DNA of 64,000 nt from CAZAYP01 sp964489425 [NCBI: uncultured Verrucomicrobiota bacterium] (GTDB taxonomy: Bacteria; Verrucomicrobiota; Kiritimatiellia; RZYC01): contig CAZAYP010000010.1 of assembly GCA_964489425.1 (NCBI GenBank), positions 28,627 to 92,626 on the forward strand. Direction: 5' to 3'. The position numbers and the translations under genes are program-made. The first letter of the stretch is position 1; every line of letters begins with the position of its first letter. The notes below the pieces were generated by a model. It was not told where the DNA came from. It saw only the letters and a list, made by a program, of their open reading frames with translations, and searched no databases. This document shows positions 43,643-50,094 of the stretch, piece after piece.

Positions 43643-43727
43643 CCCCCTGTTTTCCCAAAGGAAACACCTGGCCCCGGAAATCCGGGGCGCGCCGCACCGG
43701 CGGCGGGGATTACAGTGGACGGCCTGA

Positions 43728-45488
43728 ATGAAACATGAAGTAAACGAGAATTTGCTGAAGATGCGGCACAGCGCGGCGCATGTCATGGCGGCGGCGGTGT
43801 GCCGCGTGTTCGACCAGGTGCAGCTGGACATCGGGCCGGCCGTGGACAACGGGTTCTATTACGATTTTGACCTTGCCCACCGCCTGGCCCCGGAAGATTT
43901 CGCGCGCATCGAAGAAGAGATGGGCCGGATCGTCAAGGCGCGGCTGCCGTTCGAGCGGTTCGAGCTGGCGCGGGACGAGGCGCGGCGCCTGCTCGAAGAG
44001 CGCGCCCAGCGCTTCAAGCTGGAGCGCCTGGCCGACATTCCCGAAGGCGAGACCATCAGCTTTTACCGGATCGGCGAGTTTGTGGACCTGTGCCGTGGCC
44101 CGCACGTGGCCGACACAGGCGCGGTGGCGAACTTCAAGCTCATGTCCGTGGCCGGGTCCTATTACCGCGGCCGGGAAACCAACCCGATGCTGCAGCGGCT
44201 TTACGGGGCCGCGTTCCTGACGCCCAAGGACCTGGCGGTCCACCTGCGCCAGATCGAGGAGGCCCGCAAGCGCGACCACCGCAAGCTGGGCAAGGAGCTG
44301 GACCTGTTCTCGATCCAGGAAGACGTGGGCCCCGGGCTGGTGCACTGGCATCCCAAGGGCGCCCGCATCCGCGCGATCATCGAGGATTTCTGGCGGCGCG
44401 AGCACTTCAAGGGCGGCTACGAGCTGCTCTACACGCCGCACATCGGACGCGCCCACCTCTGGGAAACGTCCGGCCACCTCGGCTTCTACCGCGCGAGCAT
44501 GTACGCGCCGATGGAGATCGACGAGGCGCAGTACTTCATCAAGCCGATGAACTGCCCGTTCCAGATCCAGATTTACAAGGCGCAAAAGCGCTCCTACCGC
44601 GAGCTGCCGCTGCGCTGGGCCGAGCTGGGCACGGTGTACCGCTATGAGAAGGCGGGCGTGCTCCACGGCCTGCTGCGGGTGCGCGGGTTCACCCAGGACG
44701 ACGCCCACATCATCTGCACCCCGGACCAGGTGGCGGCCGAGATCCGCCGCGCGCTGACCTTCGCGATCGACATGTGGCGCACGTTCGGCTTCACCGACAT
44801 CTCCGCGTTCCTCGCCACGCGGCCGGCCGAGGCCGTGGGCGACGAGGCCCGCTGGCAGCTGGCCACGCGCGCCCTCGAGGACGCGCTCCAGGCCGAGAAC
44901 CTGGCCTTCGACGTGGACACCGGCGGCGGCGCGTTCTACGGCCCCAAGATCGACCTCAAGGTCAAGGACACCATCGGCCGCGAGTGGCAGGTGAGCACGA
45001 TCCAATTCGATTTCAACCTGCCCGAACGCTTTGCCATGACCTACATCGGCGAGGACGGCCAGGAGCACCAGCCGTACATGATTCACCGCGCCCTGCTGGG
45101 CAGCCTGGAACGGTTCTTCGGCATCCTGATCGAACATTATGCCGGCGCGTTCCCGCTCTGGCTGGCCCCGGAACAGGTCCGGGTGCTGCCGCTGACCGAG
45201 AAGCAGCAGCCGTACGCGGCCCAGGTCGCCGACGAACTGCGCGCGGCGGACTTGCGGGTGACGGTGGACACGCGCCAGGACAAGATCGGCGCCAAGATCC
45301 GCGCCGCCCAGGTCCAGCAGGTGCCCTACATGCTCATTCTTGGCCCGCAGGAGGAAGCCGGGCACGTGGTGGCGCTGCGCCACCGCCGCGCCGGCGACCA
45401 GGGGGCCATGCCGCTGGCAGACGCCATCCAGCGCTTGCGCGCCGAGACCGAGGCCAAGGCGGTCGACCCCGTTGCCGTGAAACCCTGA
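43728..45488 (+). CDS. thrS: Threonyl-tRNA synthetase lacking the TGS domain
   Basis: A 586-residue class II synthetase that charges tRNA-Thr. It starts directly in the editing domain: HSAAH at residues 14-18 and CRGPH near 121 are the Zn/editing His-Cys motifs. The catalytic core shows MNCPFQIQIYK, motif 2 (TVYRYEKAGVLHGLLRVRGFTQDDAHI) and motif 3 (HRALLGSLERFFGILIEH); an anticodon-binding domain ends the protein. The usual N-terminal TGS domain of about 60 residues is absent, and no upstream start would restore it. It heads a thrS-infC pair as in many bacteria. Confidence 0.95.
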   Translation: MKHEVNENLLKMRHSAAHVMAAAVCRVFDQVQLDIGPAVDNGFYYDFDLAHRLAPEDFARIEEEMGRIVKARLPFERFELARDEARRLLEERAQRFKLERLADIPEGETISFYRIGEFVDLCRGPHVADTGAVANFKLMSVAGSYYRGRETNPMLQRLYGAAFLTPKDLAVHLRQIEEARKRDHRKLGKELDLFSIQEDVGPGLVHWHPKGARIRAIIEDFWRREHFKGGYELLYTPHIGRAHLWETSGHLGFYRASMYAPMEIDEAQYFIKPMNCPFQIQIYKAQKRSYRELPLRWAELGTVYRYEKAGVLHGLLRVRGFTQDDAHIICTPDQVAAEIRRALTFAIDMWRTFGFTDISAFLATRPAEAVGDEARWQLATRALEDALQAENLAFDVDTGGGAFYGPKIDLKVKDTIGREWQVSTIQFDFNLPERFAMTYIGEDGQEHQPYMIHRALLGSLERFFGILIEHYAGAFPLWLAPEQVRVLPLTEKQQPYAAQVADELRAADLRVTVDTRQDKIGAKIRAAQVQQVPYMLILGPQEEAGHVVALRHRRAGDQGAMPLADAIQRLRAETEAKAVDPVAVKP

Positions 45489-45498
45489 ACCCACCACC

Positions 45499-45514
45499 AA
45501 GGAGGTTGTCCATC
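45499..45514 (+). promoter_or_regulatory. infC ribosome-binding site and apparent ATC start codon
   Basis: AAGGAGG (45499-45505) is a strong Shine-Dalgarno. Six bases later, in the infC frame, stands ATC (45512-45514); no in-frame ATG or GTG fits upstream of the conserved N-terminus. The only alternative, TTG 45506, directly abuts the Shine-Dalgarno. AUU/AUC starts are the known basis of infC autoregulation, because IF3 rejects non-canonical start codons. Confidence 0.75.
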
Positions 45515-46147
45515 CACTCATCCAGTGACTCGAAGTATGACCGCGTGCGCCGGAACCGTTTCATCCGCGCCCCGGAAGTTCGTTGCATCGACGAAAACGG
45601 TAACCAAATCGGCATTTTGGCCACCCGCGACGCCCAGCAGATGGCGATGAAAAAGGGGCTCGACCTCGTCGAGGTGTCCCCGACCGCCGATCCGCCCGTC
45701 TGCCGCATCATGGATTTTGGCAAGTACAAGTACGAGCAGGAAAAGAAAGAGCGGATGGCCCGCAAGAACCAGACCATGGTGCGGGTCAAGGAAGTCAAGT
45801 TCCACGTCAACGTGGGCGACCATGATTACCAGACCAAGGTCCGCCACGCGTGCGAGTTCCTGCAGGAAGGCCATCGCGTCAAGCTGTCCCTGTATTTCCG
45901 CGGCCGGGAAAACGCCCACCAGGACATGGGATTTGCGGTGCTTAACCGGGTGGCCGCAGACTGCGAAGCCTTTGGCGTGATCGAACAGACGCCCAAGTTC
46001 ATCGGCCGCAACCTGGTCATGATGATCAGTGCACGCAAGCAGCGGGAAACGCCCAAGGAATCGGAAGCGCCACCGCCCGGGGGTCCAGTCCACCGGATCG
46101 ATTCGCGGCCAACGCCCCCGACACCGCCCAAGCCTGCGGCGGGTTGA
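45512..46147 (+). CDS. infC: Translation initiation factor IF-3, ATC start
   Basis: A 211-residue IF-3, which binds the 30S subunit and enforces start-codon fidelity. The N-domain begins RFIRAPEVRCIDENGNQIGILATRDAQQMA, the linker is KYKYEQEKKERMARKNQ, and the C-domain has VKEVKFHVNVGDHDYQTKVRHACEFL and HQDMGFAVLNRVA. About 30 Pro-rich residues extend the C-terminus beyond the usual end. The start is placed at ATC 45512 (see separate entry). The usual followers rpmI and rplT are absent. Confidence 0.93.
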   Translation: MHSSSDSKYDRVRRNRFIRAPEVRCIDENGNQIGILATRDAQQMAMKKGLDLVEVSPTADPPVCRIMDFGKYKYEQEKKERMARKNQTMVRVKEVKFHVNVGDHDYQTKVRHACEFLQEGHRVKLSLYFRGRENAHQDMGFAVLNRVAADCEAFGVIEQTPKFIGRNLVMMISARKQRETPKESEAPPPGGPVHRIDSRPTPPTPPKPAAG

Positions 46148-46244
46148 GCGCCAGCTACGAATCAGCCGCCAACCGGCAAGTCGGGATTCGGGTCTGTATC
46201 GCGCACAAGGGGCGGCGATCCGTCAAGAGCCTTAGGAACAGATT

Positions 46245-46460
46245 ATGAAGTGCTCACAATGCACAGCGGCGGCCGAGGCGATTTGTCAATTCTGCGGTCG
46301 AGCCGTGTGCGCAGAACACACCCAGACCAAAGTCTTCGCTTCCGGGTTTGGACAGATCAATAAAGATGCGCTGCTCATCAGCAGCCAGGACGTGGGCATC
46401 GTTGTTGACAACGCGGTCTGGTGTGGACAATGCAAAATCAGGTACCAGAAAACCTATTAG
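46245..46460 (+). CDS. Small zinc-ribbon/B-box-like protein (71 aa)
   Basis: A 71-residue peptide with Cys/His pairs typical of Zn binding: MKCSQC, AICQFCGRAVCAEH and WCGQCKIRY. The first two pairs resemble a B-box-like knuckle. A weak AGGAACAG precedes the ATG. It follows infC by about 100 bases. Role unknown; RNA, DNA or protein binding are all possible. Confidence 0.65.
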   Translation: MKCSQCTAAAEAICQFCGRAVCAEHTQTKVFASGFGQINKDALLISSQDVGIVVDNAVWCGQCKIRYQKTY

Positions 46461-46497
46461 GAGGCTGCCCGGCAGCTCCAGGCAGGAGATAATGCGC

Positions 46498-47172
46498 ATG
46501 ACGAACAAGCTGATGGTTGGGGGCGTGGTCGCGGTCGTTGCCGCAGCCCTGAATGTTCAAGCGGGCTGGTATGCGGGCGGGGAACTGGGCTACATCACCC
46601 ACACGTTCAAGCCGAAATACAGCTACGCCGCGGGCGTCAACGACGAATACACCGACTACGCCTATGGTGCGGCGGTCGGCGCGCGGGGCGGATACCGGTT
46701 GTTTTTCCACCCGCAGTTGGCGGTGGCGGCCCAAGCCCGCGTGGCGGCCAACAACGCGCGCTGGAAGCTGGACGTGGTCGACTGGTTCCCGCAGGCCAAC
46801 CGGGGCGGGGCCGCCAGCCTGGAGGCGGAAATCCCTTATGCCTACAACCTGTCCCTGGCGCCGGAGTTGTATTTCACCACCAACCTGGCCGTGTACGGCG
46901 AGGTGGGGATCGGACACGGCTACGTGCGCGCGGTTAAAAACTCCGACGCGAGCACCTCCTACAGCTACGAACGCTGGACGCCGGCGTACTCCTATGGCGG
47001 CGGCCTGCGCTACCAGGTCCGCGCGCCGTGGAACGTGTTCGTTGAATACCGCGCCACGCAGTATGATGACTTCTCGTACACGTCCCGGTTCCCGGACGGC
47101 ACGGAGTGGGAATACGTGGACGAAACCGCCTATTCCCAGGAGTTCCTGGTGGGCGCCACGTACTTCTTTTGA
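46498..47172 (+). CDS. Outer-membrane beta-barrel protein (OmpA/OmpW-like fold)
   Basis: A 224-residue protein with a signal peptide ending near NVQA and an eight-strand-type barrel: repeated alternating strands with Tyr and Gly (GWYAGGELGYITHTF, YAYGAAVGARGGYRLFF, VYGEVGIGHGYVRAV, YSYGGGLRYQV) and a C-terminal FLVGATYFF, the aromatic end recognised by the Bam machinery. ATG 46498 is preferred to 46492 because AGGAG then lies 9 bases upstream. Convergent with the peptidase gene at 47188. Confidence 0.8.
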   Translation: MTNKLMVGGVVAVVAAALNVQAGWYAGGELGYITHTFKPKYSYAAGVNDEYTDYAYGAAVGARGGYRLFFHPQLAVAAQARVAANNARWKLDVVDWFPQANRGGAASLEAEIPYAYNLSLAPELYFTTNLAVYGEVGIGHGYVRAVKNSDASTSYSYERWTPAYSYGGGLRYQVRAPWNVFVEYRATQYDDFSYTSRFPDGTEWEYVDETAYSQEFLVGATYFF

Positions 47173-47187
47173 CCGCGGTGAACCGGG

Positions 47188-47649
47188 CTATGCCCGGCCC
47201 AGCAACTTCAGACGGCGGGCCATGGCCAGCGCCAACTGGGGCACCGGGAACCCCAGGCGCCAGAGCGCCGCGGGCCAGCGCGACCGCCAGCCAGCCAGCA
47301 CCCGCGCCACGCCATCCCGTTCGACACGGATCACCCGGCCTTGAATTTGCGCAGCCACGCAGGGCGCGTCCGCGACCCGGCGGGCGTCCCCGCGGGTGAT
47401 CAGCAAAAGCTCCTGGCCTGGCCGCGCCACGATCCGGACCAACCGGTGAATCAGCAAGCCGCCGCCGGCCGTGGTGCAAGCCAGCACATCGCCCAACGCC
47501 AAGGCGCGGGGATCGATCCGCGCCACCACCGCGATATCACCATCCCGGACAAACGGGAACATGCTCTGGCCGTGCACTTGAAAGCGCAGTTCGTTACACG
47601 TGGAAAGCAGGGTAGCGGTCAACTCGGCAAATTCGCGCGGGGCCGCCAT
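47188..47649 (-). CDS. S24/S26-family peptidase of the radical SAM peptide operon
   Basis: A 153-residue signal-peptidase-like protein. VHGQSMFPFVRDGD carries the catalytic-type Ser, and LLIHRLVRI has His where bacterial signal peptidases have Lys, as in archaeal/SipW-type enzymes; TRGDA follows. No membrane anchor is seen. Stand-alone S24/S26 peptidases of this size occur in radical SAM peptide cassettes and may trim or export the product (inference). The 201-bp element lies directly upstream, so the gene has no clear ribosome-binding site and may depend on sequences in the element. Confidence 0.72.
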   Translation of the reverse strand: MAAPREFAELTATLLSTCNELRFQVHGQSMFPFVRDGDIAVVARIDPRALALGDVLACTTAGGGLLIHRLVRIVARPGQELLLITRGDARRVADAPCVAAQIQGRVIRVERDGVARVLAGWRSRWPAALWRLGFPVPQLALAMARRLKLLGRA

Positions 47650-47658
47650 AACGCATCA

Positions 47659-47859
47659 TACCATTTCCGCATGAGGATCGGTATTTGTCTGGGCTCCCCG
47701 CCTTTTCAAGGCGGGGGGGACCCGAAGGGTGGGGCGGTTGTTCCGGGTTCCACCCACCGTGATATCGGGGCGCGGACCATCCACAACCACCCCGGCCTGC
47801 GGCCACCCCTCCTTGCAAAGGAGGGGAGCTTGTATGCTTGTTCTCATGCGAAAATGGTA
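47659..47859 (-). mobile_element. 201-bp MITE-like element, copy 2
   Basis: Inverted in the window relative to copy 1 but in the same orientation relative to its upstream gene. TCA flanks on the plus strand (47656-47658, 47860-47862), which is TGA on the gene strand, match the TGA pair of copy 1. The TGA at 47862-47860 is the stop codon of the HPr-kinase-like gene. It shares the terminal repeats and both 9-bp-stem hairpins with copy 1. It separates the peptidase gene from the rest of the operon. Confidence 0.8.
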
Positions 47860-48780
47860 TCAGCCAGTCACCGGGGCGACCCCATCCGGCACAGCGAGGA
47901 AACGGTCCAGCACATCGGCCACGTCGGCCGTGGGTTTGAAGTGCAGGTCATGGAAGGTCAGATCGCCCAGCAGGAGGGAGCAATAATCGAGCGACTGGCG
48001 CGAGAGATCCGCATCCGGCCACGCGATATCGGTCACCGGCATGAGCCGGGCCAAGGCGGTTCGCGGCGGCAGCGGTTCGATGCGGTGCTCCGGGGCCTGG
48101 TGCAGGAAGAAGAAACCAGCCAGCGGCACGCGCACGTTGCGCGCCACGCCCGCGGTGCTGCGCCACGGCGTGCCATAGACGTGGTAGCCGTCCGGCTCCA
48201 GCCTTGAAATCACGCGGTCATCGTTGATCACCTCGAAGGCCGGATGCTGCGCCAGCAACTTGGCCAGGGTGCTTTTGCCGACCCCGGACCGCGCCGCAAA
48301 AATCCACGCCCGGCCGGCATGGCAGGCGGCGACCGCGTGATGCAGCGCGCCGCGATGGGTTGCCAGGTACGCCGACAACAGCAGTTGGATCAGGGGATAG
48401 TAAATGCGTTTGGCAATCTGCTGCCGGCCATCCACCTTACGGACAAAGTGCTCGTTGTAATGCACGGCCACCCGCGCCGATGCCTCCGGCCAATCGGCCC
48501 ACCACAGGAATTGTTCGCCTTGGAGGCGGGACCGCCATCCCAGCAGCAAATGCCCTGGGGAACGCCGGAATATCACCCCGCGCTGCTCATCCGGCCGGTC
48601 ACCAGCCAGGGTCTCAAACGCCGCGGGCCATCCGGCGATCAAATCGACGAGCACGGCATCTGGAGGCAGGTCTTCCCGCGTGTGCAGGAAGTCATGGTAA
48701 ATGGAGAACGGAGGTTCGCAGAAAACAATGGGGCTCTTGCACACGAATGCAAGAGCCACATTACCAATTTTAAAAAACAT
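47860..48780 (-). CDS. HPr kinase-like P-loop protein of the peptide operon
   Basis: A 306-residue protein whose C-terminal half resembles the catalytic domain of HPr kinase/phosphorylase: Walker A FAARSGVGKSTLAKLL and, about 25 residues later, NDDRVI, with YGTPWRST further on. The N-terminal half is unrelated to HPr kinase. Such proteins recur in radical SAM peptide cassettes (for example SynChlorMet, from memory), where their role is undefined; phosphorylation of the peptide or a partner is possible. The ATG at 48780 lies 52 bases after the precursor stop and lacks a strong ribosome-binding site. Confidence 0.75.
   Translation of the reverse strand: MFFKIGNVALAFVCKSPIVFCEPPFSIYHDFLHTREDLPPDAVLVDLIAGWPAAFETLAGDRPDEQRGVIFRRSPGHLLLGWRSRLQGEQFLWWADWPEASARVAVHYNEHFVRKVDGRQQIAKRIYYPLIQLLLSAYLATHRGALHHAVAACHAGRAWIFAARSGVGKSTLAKLLAQHPAFEVINDDRVISRLEPDGYHVYGTPWRSTAGVARNVRVPLAGFFFLHQAPEHRIEPLPPRTALARLMPVTDIAWPDADLSRQSLDYCSLLLGDLTFHDLHFKPTADVADVLDRFLAVPDGVAPVTG
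48732..48757 (-). promoter_or_regulatory. Perfect 9-bp hairpin downstream of the precursor gene
   Basis: GGCTCTTGC-N8-GCAAGAGCC lies 75 bases after the precursor stop, inside the first codons of the HPr-kinase-like gene. It has no T run, so it is not a clear terminator. It could protect the upstream precursor message from 3' decay or dampen translation of the kinase-like gene, giving more precursor than enzyme. Confidence 0.45.
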
Positions 48781-48832
48781 GCAATCTGCCGGTTATCATG
48801 CGCCGGCATCGGAAGCCACGGCCACCCGCGCG

Positions 48833-48973
48833 TCAGGCGCTGGGGGTACCGCAACCGCCGAGGTTGTCGCAGGTGCCAAGGACTTCGTACGCAGAGAGTT
48901 TAATCGCATTGACGACCGGCTTCTCGTACGCCTGCTTCGCAGTTTCCACCACTTGGATCTCGATCTTATTCAT
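48833..48973 (-). CDS. Candidate precursor peptide of the radical SAM operon (46 aa)
   Basis: A 46-residue peptide. Residues 1-30 (starting MNKIEIQVVETAKQAYEKP) form a charged, helix-prone leader-like part, and the end is a Gly/Cys-rich core-like segment, GTCDNLGGCGTPSA, with Cys-x5-Cys. The ATG has AAGGAG exactly 7 bases upstream, inside the end of the radical SAM gene, and overlaps that gene's TGA (ATGA). A tiny, well-initiated, Cys-containing gene in this position fits a ribosomally made, post-translationally modified peptide. The function of the product is unknown. An upstream in-frame extension to 49039 overlaps the enzyme gene and is not needed. Confidence 0.78.
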   Translation of the reverse strand: MNKIEIQVVETAKQAYEKPVVNAIKLSAYEVLGTCDNLGGCGTPSA

Positions 48974-50067
48974 GTTCTGACTCCTTTTTCTTTCAACAAC
49001 ATTCGCGCCCGTTCGCCCCGGAGAGTTCCGATGCGACAATCATATGGCGCCGGCCCGCCGCTCTCCCCTCGTTCAAACCCTAAACGAGGCGGACAATATT
49101 TGCAGGTTGCTATATTGGCGCATTGGAGGCAAGGTAATTTTTCAGGAATTTTAAGGTTCGCCATGTCCACGGCCATGCGGCGCCAGGCGGGCTTAAAATC
49201 CATGTTTTCCAAGGCATAGCCCAGGTGCCGCGCCGCGCCGCAGGGACGCAGGAACCCGTCGCAATCCACATAGAATGTCGACCGCCCGGCAGCGCATTGA
49301 TAAAGCTGCGGCACGCGGGGTTGGCGGGAGCGGCGCGCGAACACATCGCACAGTTCCGCCACGCGCTCCGGCCGACGAAACTCAAGCGCATGGGCCTGGT
49401 CCGGCGGCAGACGGAATGATTGCCCGGATGGATCTCCCGCGCGGCTGGGCGCCAGGAGCACGTCAAAACGGAAGGGCACGCCCAACTGCGCGGCAAAGTC
49501 CTCAATCTTCGGGTATTCGTGGACATTCAATGTCGTTGCAATGCACTTGAGCGTCAACGGCACGCCCGCCGCCCGCAGGCGGTAGATCGCGTCAAGGCAA
49601 CGCGCGTGGCTGCCAGGCACTTGCGTGGTGTTTTCGTAGGTTGCCGCGGTCACGCCGTACAAGGTGATTTCGACATCCAGGGGCGGCTGGTCCTGGAACA
49701 GGCGGACCACGGCGTCATCCACCAGCGTGCCGTTGGTGAACACGATGACGTACAGGCCGTTGCTGCGCATGTGGCGGTAGAGCTCCGCAAACGCGGGATG
49801 CAGCAACGGCTCGCCGCCAGTGACCACCACGAACAGGTTGCCGGCCGCGGTAAGTTCATCCACCAACCGGTGCAGGCGCGCCGGGGACAACTCGTTTTCG
49901 ATGCGGGCTTCCGGCGTATGGATATAGCAGTACCGGCAGGCGAGGTTGCAGCGCGACGTCAACTCGATGCCGCCCATGATGGGGATCTGTTCGCGGTTGG
50001 CGCGCTCCTGGACTTTTTTCCAGAACCGCGCGTCCGGCGTGTTCAGATCAACCACTTCACAAAACAT
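48970..50067 (-). CDS. Radical SAM/SPASM peptide-modifying enzyme
   Basis: A 365-residue radical SAM enzyme. The [4Fe-4S] site CNLACRYC (CxxxCxxC) lies near residues 40-47, followed by the TGGEPLLHP motif near 103. The C-terminal SPASM-type region carries many Cys (YQCAAGRSTFYVDCDGFLRPC, then LPCLQCANIATCKYC) for auxiliary clusters. SPASM enzymes typically install thioether or carbon crosslinks in peptides. No N-terminal RiPP recognition (PqqD-like) domain is present; the SAM domain begins almost at once. It starts 27 bases after the C25 peptidase gene and overlaps the precursor start. Confidence 0.92.
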   Translation of the reverse strand: MFCEVVDLNTPDARFWKKVQERANREQIPIMGGIELTSRCNLACRYCYIHTPEARIENELSPARLHRLVDELTAAGNLFVVVTGGEPLLHPAFAELYRHMRSNGLYVIVFTNGTLVDDAVVRLFQDQPPLDVEITLYGVTAATYENTTQVPGSHARCLDAIYRLRAAGVPLTLKCIATTLNVHEYPKIEDFAAQLGVPFRFDVLLAPSRAGDPSGQSFRLPPDQAHALEFRRPERVAELCDVFARRSRQPRVPQLYQCAAGRSTFYVDCDGFLRPCGAARHLGYALENMDFKPAWRRMAVDMANLKIPEKLPCLQCANIATCKYCPPRLGFERGESGGPAPYDCRIGTLRGERARMLLKEKGVRT

Positions 50068-50094
50068 GATCCCCCCCGCGCCGGCAACGGCCCC

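Noticed and set aside
43671-43690. T-box-like leader on thrS
   Set aside because: A short GC palindrome is present, but no T-box sequence, specifier loop or antiterminator was found.
36141-43727. A 2528-codon open frame on the plus strand opposite the coiled-coil gene
   Set aside because: It is a Leu/Gly/Arg-rich shadow caused by the coiled-coil gene's codon bias at high GC. The minus-strand protein has clear heptads and domains; the plus-strand one has none.
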